NCBI RefSeq assembly: GCF_000802305.1
Contig: NZ_JTDK01000002.1
Location: 240,426 to 304,425 of the forward strand
From: Microbacterium mangrovi
GTDB lineage: Bacteria > Actinomycetota > Actinomycetes > Actinomycetales > Microbacteriaceae
Direction of reading: 5' to 3'
Length of the DNA stretch: 64,000 bases
Part shown: one piece after another, positions 40,753 through 49,800 of the stretch
How positions within the stretch are numbered: position 1 is the first letter of the stretch
How the letters are laid out: every line of letters starts with the position of its first letter
Made by a program: the position numbers and the translations under genes
The notes under the pieces: generated by a model
Told to the model about the DNA's origin: nothing
The model's database searches: none
Seen by the model: the letters and a program-made list of their open reading frames with translations, nothing else

Positions 40753-43206
40753 TCAGAAACCCGATCCGTAGACCTGGAACGGGGCGACGATGCCCGTCTC
40801 CACGCTCGCCCGGGCGAGCGCCGCCGACACTCCGAGCCCGGAGGCGAGCCCGCCGTGCATGGCGCCCAGCAGGTCGCACGCGGCGTCGTCGGCGACGATC
40901 ACCGGGGCGGCGACCACCGCCTGCGTACCGGCGTGCAGCCACACCCGCGTCATGCCCACCGCCTCCTCGCCCCACCGCACCGATGACCGGCCGGCCTCGC
41001 ACGCCGACAGCACGACCACCCCGGGCACGTCGGCGACCCGGTCGAGGTCGTAGCCGAACAGCGTGCCGTCCGCCAGCTCGAACCCGGAGAACAGCGGGTT
41101 GTCGACCGCGTGCCGCCCGTGCGCGGCGACGTGCAGCAGGTCGACCCGGCCGGCGAGCGCCGTGACGGCATCCACCGTGGCATCCGCCCCCCGCAGCCGG
41201 GCGACGGGTGCGTCGGAGGGCCCGGTCCAGGCCGCCGCGACGGCATCCGCCTCCTCGTCGCCGCGCGCCACGCGAGGCCCGGTGGCGATGCCCACACGGC
41301 CGCCGACGGGGACGTCCCGCTCGAATCCGGCCCACCGGGTCGCCGACACCGCGACCGTGAAGGTGCGCCCGCGCAGCGCCGGGAGCATCGCCCACGGCGT
41401 GCCCTCGAGGATGCCGGGCACGGTGAGCACGAACCGCTCGGCGCCCGACACGCGGACGGCGTCGTCCAGGAGCACGTGCGACAGGGCGGCCAGCCGCTCA
41501 TCGAGGGATCGCCGCACCACGTCGGCCATCGGCCCGGTGCGGATGGATGCCGCCATGTCGAGGTCGGCGCGCAGCCCGGGCAGCAGCTTCTGCGCCGTCG
41601 CCCAGCCCGGCAGGGGCACCACCTTCGCCCGCCGCTCGCCGACGACGACCACCGCGAGCACCTGCCCGGTGTAGACGAACGAAAGCAGCGCCGTGCCGTC
41701 GTCGAGCCGGTCCTGCACCTCGGCGAGAGTGGCGCGCCGACGGATGCCGCCGCCCCGCGTCGCGGACCACTGCCGCTCCCGGGCGCGGTCCTCGAGTTCG
41801 GTCAGACGCGGATCGCGCCTCCACCGGCCCGTCGGGTCTTCCGCGCGCAGTCGGCGCAGCTCGGCCAGGTCGGCGGCGAGCGCGTCGTCCTCCGGCGGCC
41901 GGACGGGGACGATCTGGTGGTTGAGCAGACGCGCCCGCTCGGACCAGTCGAACAGCACGTCCGGGCGGCCCGATCGCGCCGCGGCGGCGAGGCCCTCGAT
42001 CATGAGCCCGCCCACGTGCATCGTCACCGACGTCTGCAGGTCCAGGCTCCCGAACGCCTGCAGCCAGCGCCGCAGCTCGAGCAGGCCGGCGGCGGCATGC
42101 CGGCGGACGGCGGCATCCTTGCCGTCCGCCGCCGCGCGCGCCGCGCGTGCCTCGTACGTGAGCAGCCGCACCTCGATGGATGCCGCGGGCGGCACGCGCA
42201 GCGGCCGGCGGGACGTCGGTCGCGTCCCGTGGCGTGATTCCCAGATGTCCTGGGAGAGCCGGAGGGCGGCGGCGTCGTTCGAGAATCCGTGTTCGTCGAG
42301 GTCGGCCGCCACCTGCTCGGCGTCGCCGGGCAAGGGTCCGCCGGCGGCCATGGCGCTGCGCAGACGGATGCCGTCGGCGCGCGCGGCCCACGTCTCGTTG
42401 CCCACCGCGCGGAATCGCTTGGCCGCCGCGTTCGCAGTGCGCCGTGCGGCCGCGGGATCGTGGTTCAGCTGCGATCTCGCCAGCTGCAGCTCGACCTCGG
42501 CGCGGGACTGCGGCATGCGGTGCCGGCCGAAGACCGACGCGGTGGATGCCAGCAGCTCCTCGGCCTCGCGGGTCAGTCCCGCCTCGCGCAGCGCCTCGGC
42601 ACGGTCGGTGTCGGCCGTCGCCGCCGCCACCGTCGCGTCGCCCACGACGTCGCGGGCGGCGCGCATCTCGGTGAGCGCGGCCACGACGTCGCCGCGCATC
42701 AGGGCGATGTAGCCGAGATTGTGCCGGGCCATCGCCGCAAGCAGCTCGTCGCCGGCGGCGTCGAAGAGGCCACCCGCCTCGGCGGCGTCCGAAGCGGCGT
42801 CGTCGAGGCGCTGGCGACGGGAGTTCAGGAGGCTTCGGTTCAGCAGCATGGTCGCCCGCGCGACCGGGTCGTCGCGCAGCGCGGCGATGCCCTTGTCGAG
42901 CCACCGTTCAGCGTCGTCGAAACGTCCGGCACGCTCCAGGAGTGCTCCCATCTGACCGGCCAGGCGCGCCTGCGTCTGCGCACTCAGCTGCGGCGAGCGC
43001 AGCGCCTGCAGGCAGAGCTCCTCGGCTTCGCTCAGCCGCCCGGTCTGGCTGTGCACGTAGGCGAGGGTGCCGAGGATGCGCGCATGCGTGTCGCCGTCGG
43101 CCTCGAGACCGGCGGCAGAGACGAGGAGTCGGCGCGCGCGCGCGATGTCGCCGCGATTGACCGCCTCGAGGGCCAACCTGTGAAGCTCCGCCGCACCGCG
43201 CGCCAT
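40753..43206 (-). CDS. TPR-CHAT protein (caspase-like protease)
   Basis: An 817-residue cytoplasmic protein. Residues 1 to about 350 are TPR-like helical repeats (ARILGTLAYVHSQTGRLSEAEELCLQAL; AMARHNLGYIALMRGDVVAAL). A helical middle follows, and the last 300 residues are a CHAT domain. The caspase-type dyad is His696 in HVAAHGRH and Cys736 in VVLSACEAG, 40 residues apart as expected. CHAT proteases act in conflict and cell-death systems; in type III-E CRISPR a TPR-CHAT cleaves a sigma-factor regulator. Here it is the last gene of a sigma factor, small protein, S8 protease, CHAT operon. ATG 43206 is chosen although GGAGGG directly abuts it. Confidence 0.9.
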   Translation of the reverse strand: MARGAAELHRLALEAVNRGDIARARRLLVSAAGLEADGDTHARILGTLAYVHSQTGRLSEAEELCLQALRSPQLSAQTQARLAGQMGALLERAGRFDDAERWLDKGIAALRDDPVARATMLLNRSLLNSRRQRLDDAASDAAEAGGLFDAAGDELLAAMARHNLGYIALMRGDVVAALTEMRAARDVVGDATVAAATADTDRAEALREAGLTREAEELLASTASVFGRHRMPQSRAEVELQLARSQLNHDPAAARRTANAAAKRFRAVGNETWAARADGIRLRSAMAAGGPLPGDAEQVAADLDEHGFSNDAAALRLSQDIWESRHGTRPTSRRPLRVPPAASIEVRLLTYEARAARAAADGKDAAVRRHAAAGLLELRRWLQAFGSLDLQTSVTMHVGGLMIEGLAAAARSGRPDVLFDWSERARLLNHQIVPVRPPEDDALAADLAELRRLRAEDPTGRWRRDPRLTELEDRARERQWSATRGGGIRRRATLAEVQDRLDDGTALLSFVYTGQVLAVVVVGERRAKVVPLPGWATAQKLLPGLRADLDMAASIRTGPMADVVRRSLDERLAALSHVLLDDAVRVSGAERFVLTVPGILEGTPWAMLPALRGRTFTVAVSATRWAGFERDVPVGGRVGIATGPRVARGDEEADAVAAAWTGPSDAPVARLRGADATVDAVTALAGRVDLLHVAAHGRHAVDNPLFSGFELADGTLFGYDLDRVADVPGVVVLSACEAGRSSVRWGEEAVGMTRVWLHAGTQAVVAAPVIVADDAACDLLGAMHGGLASGLGVSAALARASVETGIVAPFQVYGSGF

Positions 43207-43247
43207 CCCTCCATCATGGCGTGCGGCGCGGCGCCACGGGGCATCCG

Positions 43248-44876
43248 CTACGACGCCACCGGTCCCATCTCCGCCAGGCGCGCGGTGATGTCGCCGTGTG
43301 CCGCGAGGAGGCAGGCGATCCGCTCGTCGTCGTCCATCGGGCCCGCCATCAGCGGCTCGCTCAGCGCCCGCGCGAGGCTCGCCGCGACGTACGGCGCCGA
43401 GAACGACGTGCCGCTCCACACCGCGAATCCGCCCGCGTAGTCGTCCGGGTCGATGGTCTCGCGTCGCCAGCCCGACCGGTCGTTGCGCACCGCCGCCTGC
43501 ACTCCGCCGCGGAACGGCGGGGACGTGCTCAGCACTCCCGCACCCGGCGCATAGGTCTTCACCCACGCCCCGAGGTTGCTGAACAGCGCCATCGTCCGAT
43601 TGGGGTTCAGCGCCCCCACGCTCACGTGGGGCGCGGCATCCGCCGGATCGGGCACCACGAAACCGGCATCCGGCCACGCCCACAGCGCGGCCGGGAACGT
43701 CGGCCGGTCGGTGGCGTCGTTCCCGGCGGAGCAGACGACGGCGCATCCGAGCCTGCGAGCGGTCACGAGCAGGTCCACCAGCGTCCGGTCGAACAGCAGG
43801 TCGTCCGGCGTCTCGTGGTAGTACCCGAGCGACAGATTCATCACGTCGACGGGGAATCCGCCCTTCTCCGGCGGCAGCGACATCGCCTTCACGAGGCTGC
43901 GCACCGCGAGCAGGAACTCACCCTCCAGCAGGGTGCCGTTGCTGTCGCACACGCGCACCGAGACGATGTCGGCCTCGGGACTGAGCTGTCGCACGATACC
44001 GGCCACGAACGTGCCGTGGCCCGCCGCCCCGTCGAGCATCCCGTCGAACGGCCCGGAGACATCCCCCGTCGCCTCGGGATCGGTCGCCGGGTCGGAGGCC
44101 CCGATGAAGGCGCCGTCGAACGTCGGCCGCCGCGTCACGATGGCGTCCGGCAGCCACGGGTGGGCCCCGCAGCCGGTGTCGAGGACCGCGACCACGGGGC
44201 GGCGTCCCTCGTCGTCCAGGTCGAGGCGGCGTTCGGGTTCCGGCCCGATGTAGTCGACGACCTGGCGGCCGCCGCTGCCGGGGACGGCGTACGGCATGGT
44301 CCCCGGTGCGAGCGAGGCGCCGAAGGGCAGGGATGCCCCGAACGGCAAGGATGCCCCGAACGGCAGCGACGCCCCGAACGGCAGGGATGCGCCGAACGGC
44401 AGCGAGGCCCCGAACGGGTCCACGCTGATGACGTGGTCGAGGCTCGCGCCCACGAGGTCGTCCTTCTCCCGCGCACGGGCGCGCTGCAGCAGGCGCCAGG
44501 CGTCGATCGGCGGGGACGGGACCGAGGTGTCCGGCAGGGGGACGATCGCCAGCCGATGGACGCTCGGCACGTCGAAGTCGCGCCGGTTGCGGGCGGCCCG
44601 TGCCGAGGCGTCCGCGGAGGTGACGGCGGACCCGTCCATGTTCTGCAGCCGCACCTCCCACCCGAGGTCGAGGGCCGCCTGCCGCAGCACCGCCAGCAGG
44701 CGCTCGAGGGCCCCGTCGGCGACGGTGAGCAGAAGGTGGGTCGGGTCGTACGACGTGGGGTACGGGTGCACGCCCTCCACGGGTTCGCTCACCGGATCCA
44801 GCGGCACTCCCCTCGCCCGGGCCGCGTCATAGCGGGCTCGCCAGTCGGGCAGGCTGTCGCCGGGATTGTCAGCCAT
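43248..44876 (-). CDS. Cytoplasmic subtilisin-family (S8) serine protease with FGASLP repeat linker
   Basis: A 542-residue S8 peptidase. The triad is Asp233 (VVAVLDTGCG), His287 (GHGTFVAGI) and Ser491 (SGTSFSAPYVA), with the oxyanion Asn386 in SAGND. No signal peptide or TM is present, so it should act inside the cell. The N-terminal 150 residues form a separate domain that could be a pro- or recognition domain. Residues 155-190 are six tandem FGASLP units that separate it from the catalytic domain, a candidate cleavage or switch linker. GAGGAG precedes ATG 44876; the small protein gene ends 11 bases upstream and the CHAT gene begins 41 bases downstream. Confidence 0.92.
   Translation of the reverse strand: MADNPGDSLPDWRARYDAARARGVPLDPVSEPVEGVHPYPTSYDPTHLLLTVADGALERLLAVLRQAALDLGWEVRLQNMDGSAVTSADASARAARNRRDFDVPSVHRLAIVPLPDTSVPSPPIDAWRLLQRARAREKDDLVGASLDHVISVDPFGASLPFGASLPFGASLPFGASLPFGASLPFGASLAPGTMPYAVPGSGGRQVVDYIGPEPERRLDLDDEGRRPVVAVLDTGCGAHPWLPDAIVTRRPTFDGAFIGASDPATDPEATGDVSGPFDGMLDGAAGHGTFVAGIVRQLSPEADIVSVRVCDSNGTLLEGEFLLAVRSLVKAMSLPPEKGGFPVDVMNLSLGYYHETPDDLLFDRTLVDLLVTARRLGCAVVCSAGNDATDRPTFPAALWAWPDAGFVVPDPADAAPHVSVGALNPNRTMALFSNLGAWVKTYAPGAGVLSTSPPFRGGVQAAVRNDRSGWRRETIDPDDYAGGFAVWSGTSFSAPYVAASLARALSEPLMAGPMDDDERIACLLAAHGDITARLAEMGPVAS
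44307..44414 (-). repeat. Six 18-base coding repeats in the S8 gene
   Basis: Six in-frame 18-base units encode FGASLP five times and FGASLA once (residues 155-190). The DNA units are nearly identical, with third-base differences, so the array has expanded by slippage or recombination and may vary between strains. Confidence 0.9.
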
Positions 44877-44887
44877 CGATCGTCTCC

Positions 44888-45379
44888 TCAGAGTTCGAAT
44901 TGCGGGGTCTGCATGTCATGGGCGGCGCCCTGGTCGTCGCGGACGGTCAGCCGCAGGCGCACGAGGCCGGCGCCGACGCCGTCGATCTCGAACCGGCCGT
45001 GTTCGCCGAGCTGTGCGTCGCGCACCTTGCCGTCGTCGGATCCGTGCACGATCACGACCGATTCGGGCGCGGCATCCACCCACCCGTCGATGCGGTGGGT
45101 GCCCTGCTCGGTGCGGGTGATGTGCAGCAGCACCGTGACCTCGCCGTCGCTGAACTGCAGGGTCAGCACGTCTCCGTCGCCGCGCACGGCGGCCAGCTCC
45201 GTCGACACGAGAGTCAGCAGCGCGTACTCGCGGCTCAGGTCGTCGACGGCGATCGCGGCGACCATCCGGTCGATGAGGTCGGCGGGCATCGGGTCGACCT
45301 GGGCCCACATGGCCCGCATCCGCGCGAAGAGGGCGGCATCCTGTGCGAACTCCGCAGAGCTCATGTCGTCGGCGCTCAT
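44888..45379 (-). CDS. Small two-part protein between sigma factor and S8 protease (candidate target/regulator)
   Basis: A 163-residue soluble protein. Residues 1-60 are acidic and helical (FARMRAMWAQVDPMPADLIDRMVAAIAVDDLSREYALL). Residues 65-163 form a beta-rich domain resembling a transthyretin/Ig-like fold, with GWVDAAPESVVIVHG and RLRLTVRDDQGAAHDMQTPQFEL. No TM or zinc-binding anti-sigma motif is seen. Its ATG overlaps the sigma-factor stop (ATGA, 45376-45379), the usual place for an anti-sigma factor. A role as sigma-factor partner that the proteases cleave is a hypothesis. I do not know a name for the family. Confidence 0.8.
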   Translation of the reverse strand: MSADDMSSAEFAQDAALFARMRAMWAQVDPMPADLIDRMVAAIAVDDLSREYALLTLVSTELAAVRGDGDVLTLQFSDGEVTVLLHITRTEQGTHRIDGWVDAAPESVVIVHGSDDGKVRDAQLGEHGRFEIDGVGAGLVRLRLTVRDDQGAAHDMQTPQFEL

Positions 45380-46038
45380 GCTGTTTCCCTCTCGTATCCG
45401 TCGTTCTCCAGCAGCGCGCGCAGCTTCACCAGGCACCGCTGCCGCGTGGGTCCGATGGACCCCACCGGCATCGACAGGTCCTGGGCGATGCGCGCGTAGT
45501 CGGGACGCTCTTCGAACGCGATCACCCGCAGCAGCCGCTGACAGCGTTCGTTGAGCCGGGCGACGGCGAGCCAGAGGAGGCGCTGGTCGTCATCCACCAG
45601 GGCGGACTGCTCCGCGGCCGGCGCGGTCGGCAGCTGGGGTTCCAGCTGCTCCACCTCGGTCGGGTCGGCACGGCGCTGCGCCTTGCTGACCCGCCAGGCC
45701 TCGCGGCGCGCGCACGTGGTGAGCCAGCCCGACACGGCACGGGGGTCGGCGATGGTCTCGTGCCGGCGCACCAGCGTCAGCCAGGTGGTCTGCACGACGT
45801 CCTCGGCGAGCGCGCTCTCGAGCCCGTAGGCGCGCACCACGTGCCACAGCACGGGCGTCATCAGGCGCACGAGGGCGTCCATCGCCCTCGTCTCCCCCTC
45901 CTGCCAGTGCACGAAGAGGACCGAAGCCTGTTCCCACAGCGACGGCTCCCCGGAATCGTCGGACGCGGGACTCCCTGCGGACGCCGCCTCGGCGTCCATC
46001 CCCTGGTCCGACCGATCAGCGTCGGTCATAGTGCCCAT
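45376..46038 (-). CDS. RNA polymerase ECF-type sigma factor
   Basis: A 220-residue sigma-70 family protein of ECF size. Region 2 lies at about 50-118 (DALVRLMTPVLWHVVRAYGLESALAEDVVQTTWLTL), region 4 at about 155-205 (LNERCQRLLRVIAFEERPDYARIAQDLSMPVGSIGPTRQRCLVKLR). The intervening linker and a 30-residue acidic N-terminus are variable. ATG 46038 has GGAG three bases upstream; ATG 46029 is an alternative. It heads the operon with the small protein, S8 and CHAT genes, all on one strand with overlaps or short gaps. Upstream GGAAAC (46083-46088, complement) resembles an ECF -35 element. Confidence 0.9.
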   Translation of the reverse strand: MGTMTDADRSDQGMDAEAASAGSPASDDSGEPSLWEQASVLFVHWQEGETRAMDALVRLMTPVLWHVVRAYGLESALAEDVVQTTWLTLVRRHETIADPRAVSGWLTTCARREAWRVSKAQRRADPTEVEQLEPQLPTAPAAEQSALVDDDQRLLWLAVARLNERCQRLLRVIAFEERPDYARIAQDLSMPVGSIGPTRQRCLVKLRALLENDGYERETA

Positions 46039-46140
46039 TGTCTCCACACTCACCAGAGCGCGAAAGGGGGCCGGTGATACATGTTTCCTCCGGCGACTGG
46101 CTCTCCGGCGGCCGAAGGTCGCCCACCGTAGACTCGGGAC

Positions 46141-46863
46141 ATGACGGTGCTGTACATTTCGGCGCGCCCGCAGACGATCGCCGCGGATGCCGAGTTCGAC
46201 TCGTTCCGCGCCGCCGCCCGTCTGGAGGACTCCGCCGTCGAGCGTCATGATCTCGTCACCGATCCGCTGGTGATCGGCCCGTCGGTCACCGCCGTCATCG
46301 TCGGCGGCAGCCCGTACAACGTCACCGATCCGGAGGCCACCAAGACCGACGAGCAGCGCCGCGGCGAGGATCACCTGTCCCGGCTCGCGGTCGCCTGCGC
46401 CGACGGCGTCGGCCCGGCGGTCCTGTTCACCTGCTACGGCATCGGCGTGGCCGCCCGCGCCCTCGGCGGCGAGGTCACCCGGGCGTTCCCCGAAGACACC
46501 GGCACCGCCGTCGTCGAGCTGACCGACGCCGGGCAGCGCGACCCGGTCTTCGGTGCCCTGGCATCCCGCTTCAACGTGCTCACCACCCACAAGGAGGGCT
46601 GCGTCGCCCCGCCGCCCGGCGGCGTGCTGCTGGCCACGAACGCAGCGTGCCCGGTGCAGGCGTACCGGGTCGGCGAGCGCCTGTACGCGACGCAGTTCCA
46701 CCCGGAGCCGACCGCGAAGGCGTTCGCGGAGCGCATGGACGTGTACCGCAACGACGGGTACTTCCCCGCCTCCGACTACGACGCGCTCGCCGCGCAGGTG
46801 GTGCGGACATCGATCACCGAGCCGCTGCGGATCATCCGGGAGTTCATCGGGCTGTTCGGCTGA
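46141..46863 (+). CDS. Class I glutamine amidotransferase-like protein
   Basis: A 240-residue GATase1 domain protein. The nucleophile is Cys in FTCYGIGV and the catalytic His is in QFHPEPT, with Glu close behind, matching GMP synthase-like and GuaA-type amidotransferases that act as stand-alone proteins. The N-terminus MTVLYISARPQT starts with a beta strand. It is divergent from the sigma-factor operon (102 bases between starts) and convergent with the glycoside-hydrolase-like gene, with which it overlaps by 20 bases. The synthetase partner and product are unknown. Confidence 0.85.
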   Translation: MTVLYISARPQTIAADAEFDSFRAAARLEDSAVERHDLVTDPLVIGPSVTAVIVGGSPYNVTDPEATKTDEQRRGEDHLSRLAVACADGVGPAVLFTCYGIGVAARALGGEVTRAFPEDTGTAVVELTDAGQRDPVFGALASRFNVLTTHKEGCVAPPPGGVLLATNAACPVQAYRVGERLYATQFHPEPTAKAFAERMDVYRNDGYFPASDYDALAAQVVRTSITEPLRIIREFIGLFG

Positions 46864-49800
46864 CCGGCCGCCGCCAGGGCAGCGCGAGCAGGATGCCGGC
46901 CGCCACCAGCACGGCGGCGAACGCGCCGGCGGCCCACGGCGTGGCATCCGGAATCCCCAGGTAGGTGGTGATGCCGAGGATGCGCGACAGCCCCCACGGC
47001 AGCAGCCCCATCTGGTCGTTCCACACGGTCAGTGCCGTCTCCAGGCCGACCGCGCCGACGATCGCCGACGGCACGAGCAGTCCGATGCCGACGGCGGCCA
47101 GCACGAACCCGGTCGCGCGGCGTGCACCGATCTGGGCGGTCATCGCCCAGCCGCCGGCGACGAACGCCCAGACGAACAGCGCGAACGCGACGGTGATGTA
47201 CGCGGTGCGCGGCGCCGGGGCGGTCCAGAACGCGAACCAGTACCCGCCCGGTCCCGACAGCGACAGGGCGAATAGGGTGAGGATGCATCGGAGCACGACG
47301 ACGCCGCCGACGGCCGCGACGACGGGCCACGGCGATCGGCGCCACAGCAGCAGCCTGACGACGAGGGCGAAGAGCACCCACGCGCCGAGCACGACGGCGA
47401 GGTGCGTCCACGACAGGAACGACGTCTGCACGGCACGCGTGACGACCAGGAGCACGGCGGGCACGGTCAGCAGCAGCGCGCGGCCGAGGGCCGGCATCCC
47501 GCGCGTCGTCTCGAACGCCCGCCACGGCCGGGTCGCGGCGATCCACATCGCCCGGGCGGCGACGGTGAGCGCCCGGCCGGTGCGGCGCCGGCGCATCGCG
47601 ACGATGCCCGTCACGAGCCATGCGAGGGCGACGGCGAGCAGCACCCGCGCGACCCACGCCATCGTCTCGTCGCGGTCGGCGCGCTGCACGCCGAGCTGCG
47701 CGGCGGTCAGGTTGAGGGCGGGGGTGAAGACCTTGCCCTCGTAGCGCGCGAGGTGTGCGGCGGCGAGCTTCTCGAACTCGGCGCGGTCGGTCTGCCACGC
47801 CGCGTGCGCGGCCGGCGCGAGGGTGTCGTGCCACTGTCCCTGGTGCAGGATCATCGCGCGATACGCGCCGAGCATGCGCAGGGTGTTCAGCTCGTAGTCG
47901 AGGGCCGAGACGAAGTCTGCCCGCATCTTCGGGGAACGCCACGTGGAGGCATCCGTCCGCGCGACGAGGTCGCGCATCTGCGCCACCGTCGCGATCGCCT
48001 GCTTCCCGTCGGCGATGGCCCGGTCGACGCCGCGTCCGGCGGTGGCGTCCGAGTCGCGCACGATGGCGTAGAGCACGTCGAGCACCGCCGAGTCGCCGGT
48101 GAGGATGTCCCACTCGAAGATCCACATCATGGGCGGCGGCTCGAGCCCGATGGCGGACACCCGCTGTTTGGCGTACGCGGCGATGTACAGGCCGTGCTCG
48201 ATCGCGTCGCGCGACCGCGTCATCGCCTTCGTGATCGCATCGACCGTCGCCGGGTCGTCCGACAGGTACTGCCGGGCCCAGGCCTGCGTGACGCCGGCGA
48301 CGTCCGTCGCCGGGTCGCGGGCGAGGTCGCCGGCCAGCTGCGTGTTCAGCTCGTACAGCTGCCAGAACCCGGTCTTGAGGTAGAGGGTCATGGGTCCGGC
48401 GCGCCACGGGCCGCCGTCCTGGGTCCACACCCAGACGCCCTCGATGTGCGGGTTCGCCGCGAGGAGCTGCTGCATCGCCCACTGGTACTGGGTGCCGAGG
48501 TCGTTGGGGAACGCGCCGAAGTTCTCGAACTCGCGCCGGCTCTGGAACTCGACGATGCGCCGCTGCGATCCCTGCTCGAGCGTGGTGTTCAGCGGCAGCC
48601 AGGAGTAGAAGTCGCCGAGCGTGTACTTGGTCGACACGATCAGCGCCGGCGAGTCGATCCCCTTCAGCACCGCCTCGTAGGATGCCGGGTTCGTGTGCAT
48701 GTCCCCGACGGCGCCGACGCCCACCGACCAGGTGCGGAAGATCACCTCGCGGCCGGACTCCTCCGCCTGCTTCGTGAACGCGGTGAGCATCGTGCGCACG
48801 GCTTTGACCGTGGTCACGTCGAGGGTGGAGTAGTAGTCCCACCCGGCGACCCCGTACACGGTGCCGGCCTCGCCGATGCGGATGAGCACGCCGTCGAGGT
48901 CGGGCGTGGCCCGGTAGAGCTCGTCGAGCCCGGCCGTGTAGACGTCCCACAGGGCCGGGTTCTCGGTGTCGAGCGACCCGAACCTGTTCTGCAGGAACGT
49001 CTGCAGAGGCCCGGTGAGCGCGAGCATGTCGGTGCGCAGGTAGACCTTCACGCCGAGTTCGTGCGCCCGGTGCCAGAACGGCGCGAACGCCGCGCGCATC
49101 GCGAGCGCGCGGGCGCGGTGCTCGTCGCCCGGCGCGTACACCGGACCGCCGGGAACGTCGTCGAAGGTGACGAACTCGGCGAACCCGGGGAAAGCCACGG
49201 CGTTGTACCCGTTTGCGAGGGAGTGGCGCAGGAACGTGTCGAAGTCGGCGTACGCCGCGGCGAGGGCGGTCTTGTCGATGTACGGCGGGTCCTTCAGGAA
49301 CACGTCGTCGAACGCCTTGGAAGCGTGGGAATAGTCGGTGCCGGGCTCCCACTCGGCCGGGTCCGGCCGCACGCCCACGGCGCCCAGGTCGGTCATCCGC
49401 AGGCCGAGCCGGGATGCGGCGTGCGCGCCGAGCAGGGCGGCAAGGGGTTTCGCCGCACGGATCTGCGCGGCCAGGTCGTAGACGGCACGCACGGCGCCGG
49501 CCTCGGTCTGCGCGCGCACCCGGAGCGAGGCGGCATCCCCCTCGAGACGGTAGGAGTCGTCCGTGCCGCCGGAAGTCACCGGCAGGACGGTGAGGGATGC
49601 CGTGCCCTTCCGCGCGGGGGCGTCCGCGATGGCCGCGTGCAGTTCGTCGACCGCGACCCCGATGCGCACCGTCCGCGGCGCGGCGACGCGGTCGATCCGC
49701 GGGGGCGGCACCGGCGCTGCGGCGGGCGGCGCGACCGCCGGCGCGGGCTGCATCTGGGCGGCAGGCTCGGAGCGGATGCCGAGGGCGTCGCCGACCTCGA

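Noticed and set aside
44307..44414. CRISPR-like array
   Set aside because: The 18-base units are contiguous, without spacers, and encode FGASLP in frame within a protease gene.
40753..46038. Type III-E CRISPR Craspase locus
   Set aside because: A TPR-CHAT and a sigma factor are present, but there is no gRAMP/Cas7-11, Cas1, Csx30/31 homologue that I can recognise, and no repeat-spacer array in the window.
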